Assembly (NCBI GenBank): GCA_017415025.1
Contig: JAFQJH010000008.1
Span: forward strand, 1-64,000
DNA: 64,000 nucleotides
Origin: Clostridia bacterium
Lineage (GTDB): Bacteria; Bacillota; Clostridia; Oscillospirales; Acutalibacteraceae
Direction of reading: 5' to 3'
Part shown: positions 9,601 through 15,554 of the stretch, in pieces
How positions within the stretch are numbered: the stretch's first letter is position 1
Layout: each line of letters opens with the position of its first letter
The notes under the pieces: model-generated
The model's input: only the letters and a program-made list of their open reading frames with translations
Told to the model about the DNA's origin: nothing
The model's database searches: none
Program-made: the position numbers and the translations under genes

Positions 9601-9685
9601 AGGCTACAGAAAATATATCTTTGATATTTTACTGACCGAAACAGAGAAATATATTATTGACAGGAGCAAATCCTATGTTAAATGA
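6662..9685 (+). CDS. RNAi-polymerase-like (double-psi beta-barrel) single-chain RNA polymerase homologue
   Basis: 1007 residues from ATG 6662 (GAGGTG 5 bases upstream; an earlier GTG lacks a ribosome site). Two motifs point to the two-barrel RNA polymerase fold shared by eukaryotic RNA-dependent RNA polymerases, YonO of phage SPbeta and crAss-like phage polymerases. QIRLPYIKGM at 268-277 corresponds to the first-barrel Q-x-R-x4-K-G motif. D574-F-D-G-D578 is the catalytic metal-binding DxDGD loop, preceded by R525-N-P-H, which matches the RNP segment found upstream of DxDGD in cellular RdRPs. The rest (670-1007) is charged and helical. It heads a rightward operon divergent from the mobilisation genes and overlaps the next gene by 11 bases. 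Activity on DNA or RNA template is inference; function on this element is unknown. Confidence 0.75.
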   Translation: MAHITYEIPMLSARGIISYAEKQNEETYIFNLNNSATAKCLMNKENSLQEDCAMFYQLMSVLTSDKFTQPKSDTKISDLSDVIVYIDFGGIFDRDAKSERIRLRQSKAKSLFRPEGINIDLGTGMKNFVAFERSASMSRNARLSFIRSDVYEKVKARMQLDMNIGLCQLSKLYAYNGLMFSGGTRIESKKLFNKDSIVIIKTWERFIKTHAVTVTSKDKNKAVKKYNRAEKDIEYSYDSFDGEGFISPTFAKEIDKLFCGKHIHSSFQIRLPYIKGMVHEVDFKSFLKSIGIYSVKDIWGVEHPVDKINLILTDTMFKGKGWLKENGLGFNDYLERCKKYRHSLYISNVGKGENQNLTELNFQFLNTVAIPEEKFRPKDLPLGWKSSPSRDKREWLTKATEQAYYDYCNNRKYRIDYYVKHLDDGDEDLKIKARLITKNSLLIDEPFFAKDIDDIAENILRKYAIGQLFVEGDNRYLSADLMSLFSFLADGSRKFADISNEELSDNFVYAPGNSYGTNYKYSLLRNPHISKNESVQVRPLKEVGYYRNKYFSHLTDVIMVSDNSDIPMRLGGADFDGDMVKTIADRIIISYLYTKENEPEYYGKSDNPLPLLFIPTEEPIVSDANDWEARFETVKNTFSSRVGQISNAALNRSILAYDENAKGKKAQYRKETEILAILTGLEIDSAKSGVKPDLSEYLVTNRAPKSLFLKYKSLIEKQNERRSWYEKTYDEQFREFFKNTDWSVVSSNLERLPLYAYELKRNTPKAKEPTAPDNEIFTFAQNPDWKSQLDKKKLARVSTLLNDCEHCLKRIRNNRNRSDMLERKSDIERILFMRGQENDYDTDELYALFTDFTPEEIEEIYNQIQDCKWQFMLPEEREKFLRSYLVDEHFDSYIDLFCDFRHNGDRVFSDIICDRYAENKLHNLTSLHFENDSDEMTAMMLAYRNKSKTYDYKEAVTEECRKLLSKIIKLNDAVPYVVAAGYRKYIFDILLTETEKYIIDRSKSYVK

Positions 9686-10532
9686 AATATCCGAATTTAA
9701 GGCTTACACGGAAGCACCGATATACAAGCGTGATAACAGAAATGACAACTCATTTCTCGGCAGATTTACCCGTGAGGGAATACAAGGCTTTGAGGGATTT
9801 CCGAGGGTGCTGACTATAATAGCAAGAGGATATATGTTCAAAAACGGCAATGCTGACATTGAATATGCAAGACGGGCAATCTCTGCTTGGTGCAGTATTC
9901 CAGACAAAGATAATACAAGAGAAAAAGAAGATTGGCGGTTCAGGACAGATTTCAGAGAATACTACAAAGAGTTTCCTGAGCTTGTTAGTGAAAACGGTGA
10001 AGGATGGTTTTACAGGCATTTCCATAATGCTATGAATTTTGCTATATCAAATCCTGAAAAGTTCACAGCAAAGGAAATCGACAAATATATTCTTATGGAT
10101 AAGAACTTTGATACCGTTTGGCGTGACAAGGTTACTCGTATGCATTTCAGCACATATTATCTGAAAACCAAAGGTGCTTGGATTTTGAGGTTTGATGATA
10201 TACTTTCATCTGCATTAGAGCTTGGAGAACTTAAAAACAAGGATTTTGAACTACCCGAAAAAACCAAAGCAAGGATAGCCGATTTTACAACAGTACCGAG
10301 CACGGCTTATGCACTTGAAATTCTCATAAAATATTACTATGCCAACCGACAAGAGGATACAGATTGGGTTGTACTTCCCGTAGCAAATTTTGATGCATAT
10401 TTCGGCTCAACATCATTTTCAAAGAAACGCCTTACCGAGCTCGTAAAATCCGGTGCCATGGAACGAGAAAACAGCTACAATGTGAGTAGGTATAGGTTGA
10501 ATGATGTGTTTGTGACGGAACTGAACGGATAG
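9675..10532 (+). CDS. uncharacterised partner of the polymerase-like protein
   Basis: 285 residues from ATG 9675, which has CAGGAG 8 bases upstream and overlaps the end of the polymerase-like gene by 11 bases, implying coupled translation. I recognise no family. The N-terminal half is rich in aromatic and charged residues (FRTDFREYYKEFPEL near 94-108). The last 70 residues (VLPVANFDAYFGSTSFSKKR, then LTELVKSGAMERE..YNVSRYRLNDVF) have the helix-turn-helix plus wing rhythm of a winged-helix DNA-binding domain. A role as specificity or loading factor for the polymerase is an inference from gene order only. Confidence 0.7.
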   Translation: MLNEISEFKAYTEAPIYKRDNRNDNSFLGRFTREGIQGFEGFPRVLTIIARGYMFKNGNADIEYARRAISAWCSIPDKDNTREKEDWRFRTDFREYYKEFPELVSENGEGWFYRHFHNAMNFAISNPEKFTAKEIDKYILMDKNFDTVWRDKVTRMHFSTYYLKTKGAWILRFDDILSSALELGELKNKDFELPEKTKARIADFTTVPSTAYALEILIKYYYANRQEDTDWVVLPVANFDAYFGSTSFSKKRLTELVKSGAMERENSYNVSRYRLNDVFVTELNG

Positions 10533-10546
10533 TCAATGTATTCTGG

Positions 10547-10576
10547 TTGATTTGTTTTAATGGTATGTGTTATAAT
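10547..10576 (+). promoter_or_regulatory. promoter of the small-enzyme cluster
   Basis: TTGATT (10547-10552), 18-bp spacer and TATAAT (10571-10576) with an extended TGT just before the -10. It precedes the MazG-like gene at 10610. Confidence 0.7.
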
Positions 10577-10609
10577 TAATTTAATAAGAATTTGATGAGG
10601 TAAATATTT

Positions 10610-10927
10610 ATGGATGGAAAGACAACGATAAAATACTTACAGAATTATATTAAAGAAAAAGACTTTCATCCTGAACTGTTGAAAGATTATTTTTTGAAAT
10701 TATCCGAAGAAGTCGGAGAATTATCCTGTGCTATGCGCAAGGGATTAAAAGCACAAAACAGTACTGAAATTTCAGGCACAGTAGATGAGGAATTATTTGA
10801 TGTCATTTATTATGCTTTAGCTATTGCAAATATTTATGATATTGATATAGAGCAGGTAGCAAAAGTCAAATCACATATGACTGAAAGTAAATATCCCTCA
10901 ACCGTTAAATTTGAAGAAAACAGATAA
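10610..10927 (+). CDS. MazG-like nucleotide pyrophosphohydrolase
   Basis: 105 residues, the size of a single MazG-type all-alpha NTP pyrophosphatase domain. Motif EEVGEL near 34-39 and DEELFDVIYY near 64-73 give the EExxE and ExxD metal-binding pairs. Members hydrolyse NTPs or modified dNTPs to monophosphates, cleaning the nucleotide pool. GAGG ribosome site upstream. First gene of a rightward run of six small enzymes, just behind a strong promoter. Confidence 0.85.
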   Translation: MDGKTTIKYLQNYIKEKDFHPELLKDYFLKLSEEVGELSCAMRKGLKAQNSTEISGTVDEELFDVIYYALAIANIYDIDIEQVAKVKSHMTESKYPSTVKFEENR

Positions 10928-10955
10928 ATAAGTTTTTGTTGATAGGTGATATTTA

Positions 10956-11405
10956 ATGAACTATACAATTGAAAAGATTGATGAAAATAACTATTCTCTG
11001 TTTGATGATATGGTGTTTTGGAGAGAACACGGTAATGAGCGTACTCCTTCACAAATATTAATTTCTGAACAGATGAAAAATGAATTATTGAATCCCGACC
11101 TGTATGTTTATTCCGTTAAGGTTGACGGCAGATATGTCGGTTGGATTTCCTGTGTTTACATAGCTAAAATCGGCAGCAGATGGAACGGACACGGTCACAT
11201 ATATGTTGATGAACTGTGGGTTGAGCCTTCCTACCGTGGCAATGGTTTTGCAAAAGCTTTGCTTAAAAAAGCTGATGAATTAAAGGATAAACTGGGTGCA
11301 ACGGGTATCCGCTTGTATGTTAATGTTAATAATCCGATAGCTCAAAAGTTATATGAATCATGTGGCTATGTTGAAGACGGTAAGGCTATTTTTATGGAGA
11401 AATAA
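10956..11405 (+). CDS. GNAT family N-acetyltransferase
   Basis: 149 residues covering a complete GNAT fold. The acetyl-CoA loop is visible as VEPSYRGNGFAKALL (about 89-103), followed by VNVNNPIAQKLYESCGYVE typical of motif B. The substrate is unknown; members acetylate small amines, antibiotics or protein N-termini. AGGTGAT lies upstream of the ATG. The next gene starts one base after its stop. Confidence 0.85.
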   Translation: MNYTIEKIDENNYSLFDDMVFWREHGNERTPSQILISEQMKNELLNPDLYVYSVKVDGRYVGWISCVYIAKIGSRWNGHGHIYVDELWVEPSYRGNGFAKALLKKADELKDKLGATGIRLYVNVNNPIAQKLYESCGYVEDGKAIFMEK

Positions 11406-11406
11406 A

Positions 11407-11901
11407 ATGAAAACATTATATCTGATTGGCGGTACAATGGGTGTTGGTAAAACCGCCGTAAGTCAACAACTGAAAAATGATTTACCGAATAGTGTATTTC
11501 TTGACGGTGATTGGTGTTGGGATGCAAGTCCTTTTCAGGTAACCGAAGAAACAAAGGCTATGGTAACGGATAACATTTGTTATTTACTTAATAATTTTCT
11601 GCATTGTTCAGCTTACGAAAACATTATCTTCTGTTGGGTAATGCACGAACAATTCATAATCGATTCTATTGTCGAAAAGTTGAATACTGAGAGCTGCAAT
11701 ATTAAATACATATCCCTTATGACTGATGAAGCAACACTTCGTAAAAGATTAGAGGCTGATGTTAATGCAGGCATACGTAAAGAAGATGTTATAGAAAGAA
11801 GCATTGCACGAATTTCAAAGTATCAGAATTTAGATACAATTAAAATTGATACGGTAAATAAAACTATACAGCAAGCTGCGGATGAAATTGCAAAATCTTG
11901 A
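11407..11901 (+). CDS. small P-loop kinase-like ATPase
   Basis: 164 residues from ATG 11407, immediately behind the GNAT gene. Walker A is GGTMGVGKT (residues 8-16). DGDWCW near 34-39 resembles the substrate Asp of nucleoside/shikimate-type kinases, and DEATLRKRLEADV near 109-121 gives the arginine-rich lid. The fold fits the AAA_33/chloramphenicol-phosphotransferase-like group of small-molecule kinases; the substrate cannot be predicted. No ribosome site of its own is obvious, so coupling to the upstream gene is likely. Confidence 0.75.
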   Translation: MKTLYLIGGTMGVGKTAVSQQLKNDLPNSVFLDGDWCWDASPFQVTEETKAMVTDNICYLLNNFLHCSAYENIIFCWVMHEQFIIDSIVEKLNTESCNIKYISLMTDEATLRKRLEADVNAGIRKEDVIERSIARISKYQNLDTIKIDTVNKTIQQAADEIAKS

Positions 11902-11924
11902 TTTAATTTTTAAGGTGATGTGCT

Positions 11925-12386
11925 ATGATTAGATTAGCTGAAGAAAAAGACTTTTTACAATTGGCAGAAATGAAATGGGAACATTCCGCTGAAGATGATA
12001 TTACCTATGGCGAAACAAACATTGTTGGTGTAGACAAGCAGAGTTTCATAGATGATTACATCACCTTTCTGAAAAATGATTCTACATATACAATTTTTGT
12101 TTTGGAGCAAGACGGCATTGTAATTTCTGCAATGTATATTGCAATTATCGATAAAGTACCGAAGCCAAAAGTAAATAAATCATCTATTGCATATCTCACT
12201 AATGTTCATACAATGAGCAAATACAGAAATATGGGGTATGGAACCGAGTTGCTTTCATACATCAAGGATTATCTGAAAGAAAAAGGCTGTGAATTAATCT
12301 TTGTATGGCCGAGTGATAATTCTGTTAATTGGTATTCAAGAAATGGTTTCAAATTAGAAAACTATATAATGGAATGTGAGTTTTAA
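11925..12386 (+). CDS. GNAT family N-acetyltransferase
   Basis: 153 residues. The acetyl-CoA binding region is TNVHTMSKYRNMGYGTELLS (about 91-110, with R-x-x-G-x-G/A type loop) and the terminal NWYSRNGFKLEN resembles motif B. AAGGTGATG precedes the ATG by a few bases. Unlike the first GNAT of the cluster it has an acidic N-terminal half. Substrate unknown. Confidence 0.82.
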   Translation: MIRLAEEKDFLQLAEMKWEHSAEDDITYGETNIVGVDKQSFIDDYITFLKNDSTYTIFVLEQDGIVISAMYIAIIDKVPKPKVNKSSIAYLTNVHTMSKYRNMGYGTELLSYIKDYLKEKGCELIFVWPSDNSVNWYSRNGFKLENYIMECEF

Positions 12387-12387
12387 T

Positions 12388-12756
12388 ATGGAATTTATAA
12401 ATAGCGAAAATATAAAAGAGCTTTCAAATCCTGGTATTGTTTCAAGACAGCTTATAAATCCTGAAAATTCAAAGAGCGAAAGAGTTACAATAACAGAAGT
12501 TCATCTTGAAGTCGGCGCAAGTCAGCCAAGACACAAACACGATACTTCTGAGCAGATTTGGTATGCTGTTCAAGGAACGGGCAGATTACTTCTTGCAGAT
12601 GAAAAAGAAATGGTTTTCACTGCAGGTGATATTGTCAGATTTGCAGATAATGATATTCACGGCTTATTTAATGACGGTGATACTGAATTTGTATATATTT
12701 CTGTTACTTCACCTCCGATAGATTTCGGGTATGCGTACAAAAAGAAAAGTAACTAA
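12388..12756 (+). CDS. cupin-domain protein
   Basis: 122 residues from ATG 12388, one base after the GNAT stop. A single beta-barrel cupin: first motif RHKHDTSEQIWYAVQGTG (about 49-66, His51, His53 and Glu57 as metal ligands), second motif GDIVRFADNDIHGLFN (82-97, His93). Members bind a metal and act as isomerases, dioxygenases or sensors. No partner in the cluster tells the substrate. Confidence 0.8.
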   Translation: MEFINSENIKELSNPGIVSRQLINPENSKSERVTITEVHLEVGASQPRHKHDTSEQIWYAVQGTGRLLLADEKEMVFTAGDIVRFADNDIHGLFNDGDTEFVYISVTSPPIDFGYAYKKKSN

Positions 12757-12799
12757 TATTGAAATAAATTCTATTGTTGAATTAACGAGGTTTTTAATT

Positions 12800-13258
12800 A
12801 TGGCTGAATCAGAAAAAGTAATATTAACCAATATGTGTATGGTATATGACGGTAACAGGGTTCTTGTTCAGGATAGGTTAAATAAGAATTGGAAAGGTCT
12901 TACTTTCCCAGGTGGGCATATTGAAAAACACGAATCATTTACCGATGCTGTTATCAGAGAAGTAAAAGAAGAAACAGGACTTACAATTTCTTCTCCACAG
13001 CTTTGTGGTATCAAACAATGGCCTGATTCTAAATCAGTACGATACATAGTTTTGTTTTATAAAACAGATAAGTTCGAGGGTGAGTTAAAATCATCTGCCG
13101 AGGGCGAAGTATTTTGGATGGATTTAGAAGATTTCAAAAAAGTAGAACTTGCCCGTGATATGTTAGATATGCTTGATGTTTTCCTTAATGATGATAAAAG
13201 TGAGTTTTACTATTATCACAATAAAATAGACGGTGAATGGAAATACGAAATTAAATAA
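12800..13258 (+). CDS. NUDIX hydrolase (MutT/8-oxo-dGTPase-like)
   Basis: 152 residues from ATG 12800, chosen for the CGAGG site; a longer frame overlaps the cupin gene without a ribosome site. The complete Nudix box starts at GGHIEKHESF and ends REVKEETGL (about 44-67), matching GX5EX7REUXEEXGU. FPGGH and the surrounding layout resemble 8-oxo-dGTP diphosphatases. It closes the rightward small-enzyme run; with the MazG-like gene it suggests nucleotide-pool cleaning. Confidence 0.88.
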   Translation: MAESEKVILTNMCMVYDGNRVLVQDRLNKNWKGLTFPGGHIEKHESFTDAVIREVKEETGLTISSPQLCGIKQWPDSKSVRYIVLFYKTDKFEGELKSSAEGEVFWMDLEDFKKVELARDMLDMLDVFLNDDKSEFYYYHNKIDGEWKYEIK

Positions 13259-13687
13259 TATACAAAATACTATTGCTTCTCTCACCTTTGTGGGGGCAGT
13301 TTCCATTTCTTTGAAAAATTTATATTCTTTTAAAAGGGACGTTTTTAGCGCATTTTTGCTCTTAGTACTATGGACGGAATGTACCGATTGGTAAATAGAA
13401 ATCGCTTTAATGATGTATTGTGTGTTTCAGATATTTCTATCGAATAATCTCAATTTCAATTAAAGTTATGTTATAAAGTGTAGAAATACGCAGTTTATTT
13501 AAATTTAAATGCGGTTTAACACTAACAATTTTATATCATGAAATTAAAAAAGCCCCATTGAAAAAACAGTAAAAAACTGCTATTCCAACGGGGCGATTTG
13601 TTTTATTTCACCAATTATGACAATTCATCCACATTGTCATAAAGCCAATTTCTTATAATAGTTAAAACTTATATAGATATAATCTTG
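13259..13687. other. intergenic region with one terminator
   Basis: AT-rich, no ORF with a ribosome site on either strand. The only clear structure is the hairpin at 13546-13606. Confidence 0.6.
13546..13606. terminator. bidirectional hairpin terminator
   Basis: GCCCCATTG (13552-13560) pairs with CAACGGGGC (13586-13594) with a nested CAGT/ACTG stem; A6 precedes and GATTTGTTTT follows. It lies between the convergent NUDIX gene and the truncated ORF. Confidence 0.7.
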
Positions 13688-14248
13688 TTACTCGCACTTT
13701 TCACGATTGTCTTTAGGTGGCTCAAGATAAAACTCCGGATAATTCATCAATGGCTTTGATGTAACTTCTCTATAACCAATTATCCATTCTTTCGGCCAAT
13801 TTCTTGGCAACAAAACCTGTTCTGCACCACCTGTCAAGATAGTACCTGTATTGAGTGTAACCGGTGCGACTAATCCCACATTAATTTTTGTTCCAACAGG
13901 TACAAGTATTTTTTCTTCAACAAGTCTAGTATTTAGCCATTCTGGTTTTAATGCAAGTCTTATTTTTACATCAATCCTTGATTCTGCAAATTCAGTTGAT
14001 GCATAACCGCCATTCCAAGTTGCTCCCTTGTTTTTGCTGTATCCTCTGCCGTATGTACGGTACAAGACTATCTCATCAATTGTTATATATGTTTTATATT
14101 CACCATTTAGGAAACTTGACACTACTTCATCGGGAAGTGTGTCTTTTTTTATTTCTCTGACTTTTCCTGTTAGGTCTGTCTTATATTTTTGATTGGTTGA
14201 TCCTGATGCAAAGCCTAATCCTTCTTCAATTAATTCTTTTTGTTCAAC
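13688..14248 (-). pseudogene. C-terminal fragment of an unknown, possibly toxin-like, protein
   Basis: The frame is open from 14248 (just after a stop at 14249-14251) to 13688, about 186 residues, with no ATG or ribosome site near its 5' end; a GTG at 14122 would give only 144 residues. It therefore looks like the 3' part of a larger gene cut about 30 bases from the left inverted repeat of the invertible segment. Residues such as VLYRTYGRGYS, NGGYASTEF and TGGAEQVLLP recall the Arg...Ser-Thr-Glu pattern of ADP-ribosyltransferase-like C-terminal toxin domains, but this is weak. No immunity gene is recognised beside it. Confidence 0.5.
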
Positions 14249-14280
14249 TTATAATTATCCACCTTTGTTACAACGATTTT

Positions 14281-14338
14281 ACTTACAATAATACTGAATT
14301 ATTGTAAGGTGAAAATACGAGATAACTAATAATTATCA
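14281..14338. repeat. left 58-bp inverted repeat with palindromic recombination core
   Basis: Identical, in inverted orientation, over all 58 bases to 19605-19662. At the outer end it contains CTTACAATAAT-ACTGA-ATTATTGTAAG (14282-14308): 11-bp palindromic arms around 5 bases (or 10-bp arms around 7), the design of a tyrosine-recombinase crossover site. The central bases are asymmetric, so the two sites have opposite polarity. Confidence 0.9.
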
Positions 14339-14358
14339 TTCATGAAGAGGGACAAGAA

Positions 14359-15540
14359 ATGCTAAGTAACAGTAAAATAGTTTTAAAAAACGGATTGATA
14401 ATTACAGAAAATGAAATTCTTAATGGTTACTCCATTTTTATTGAAGACGGAATAATTAAAAAAATATTTCCAAATCAAAGTCCTTTTTACATAGATGCAG
14501 ATGAATTTGATTGTAAAAATAATTATATTATGCCAGGTCTTATAGATATTCATTCTGATGTTATTGAAAAGGTAATAGTTCCCAGAAAAGGAACAATTTT
14601 TAGCAATGTTATTGCCATAAACGAAATCGACAAACAACTAGCATACCAAGGAATTACTACAATCTTACATTCTATTTCTTTTGCTGCAACAACAATTTGT
14701 AATAATCAAAGAACATTAACATTAGAAAACATGTTCAATTTATGTGATTTAATACATGAACAAAAACAAAATCTTTTAATAAATCATCAGTTCCATGCTC
14801 GTTTGGAACTTAACACATGTTCCATATATGAAAAATTGCTTTTATATATTTCTGAAGGTAAATTTCAGGAACTGTCGTTAATGGATCATACCCCGGGTCA
14901 AGGACAATATCGAAACCTTGATGCTTACAGAAAAGTAATTTATTCGCAATATGGGAAAATATCTGATGAACAAGCAGAACAAATAATCGAAATCTGCAAA
15001 ACTAAACCTAAACTTGATGAAAACCAATTAAACACATTAATGTCTATAGCAAAAGAAAACAATATTCCTATTGCATATCACGATGTTGAGTATAAGAGTC
15101 AAATAGATATGATGGTCGAAAAAGGAATAAAGATTTGTGAGTTTCCTTTAAATTGCGAAGTCGCTAGTTACGCTAGTAAAAACAATATTTTTTCTGTTGT
15201 TGGTTCCCCAAATATAGTTTTAGGTCGTTCACATAACAACAACATTTCTGCTAAAGAATTAATTGCAAACAAACACGCAAATATAATATGTTCAGATTAT
15301 TTTTCTACGACACTTCTAATTTCTGTTTTTGTTTTGTTTAATGAGAAAATCTGCACATTACCTGAAGCTGTCAAATTAGCAACGATTAATCCAGCAAAAG
15401 CAATCGGAATAGATGAAAAATATGGCTCAATTTCAGAAGGAAAAATTGCTGACATTATAATTGTTAATAACGATGATGAAATACCTAAGGTTAGAGCAAC
15501 TTTCATCAAAGGAAAACTTAAAGCTTTAATAAATATATGA
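14359..15540 (+). CDS. phnM: PhnM-like amidohydrolase
   Basis: 393 residues, GAGGGAC ribosome site upstream, start 21 bases after the left repeat. Follows PhnM of the C-P lyase pathway, which removes pyrophosphate from ribose-1-methylphosphonate 5-triphosphate: metal motif MPGLIDIHSD (58-67, His65, Asp67), DHTPGQGQYR (176-185), YHDVEYKSQ near 240, EFPLNCEVA and GSPNIVLGRSHNNN in the C-terminal half, and SDYFSTTLL with the final metal Asp. No other phn genes (phnG-L) occur in the window, so the standard C-P lyase role is unlikely here; a related cyclic or phosphorylated substrate is possible. Overlaps the region of the next gene's leader and forms an operon with it. Confidence 0.85.
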   Translation: MLSNSKIVLKNGLIITENEILNGYSIFIEDGIIKKIFPNQSPFYIDADEFDCKNNYIMPGLIDIHSDVIEKVIVPRKGTIFSNVIAINEIDKQLAYQGITTILHSISFAATTICNNQRTLTLENMFNLCDLIHEQKQNLLINHQFHARLELNTCSIYEKLLLYISEGKFQELSLMDHTPGQGQYRNLDAYRKVIYSQYGKISDEQAEQIIEICKTKPKLDENQLNTLMSIAKENNIPIAYHDVEYKSQIDMMVEKGIKICEFPLNCEVASYASKNNIFSVVGSPNIVLGRSHNNNISAKELIANKHANIICSDYFSTTLLISVFVLFNEKICTLPEAVKLATINPAKAIGIDEKYGSISEGKIADIIIVNNDDEIPKVRATFIKGKLKALINI

Positions 15541-15554
15541 AAACGAGGATTTTT

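Larger units (their letters stand above)
2036..10532. mobile_element. integrative mobilisable element module (right end not located)
   Basis: A large serine recombinase, ParB-like protein, relaxase and MobC form a leftward mobilisation module. A divergent rightward operon for an RNA-polymerase-like protein starts just beyond the presumed oriT. Composition is visibly more AT-rich than the flanking host genes at 435-1346 and 31241 onward. No conjugation (type IV secretion) genes are present, so it would need a helper. The left end is probably close to 2036; I could not find a matching direct repeat to fix the right end, which may lie well beyond 10532. Confidence 0.6.

Noticed and set aside
14383..14637. 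Minus-strand frame over phnM and similar long shadows over galK, GH51, mutL and mutS
   Set aside because: They are antisense or out-of-frame images of well-supported genes without ribosome sites.
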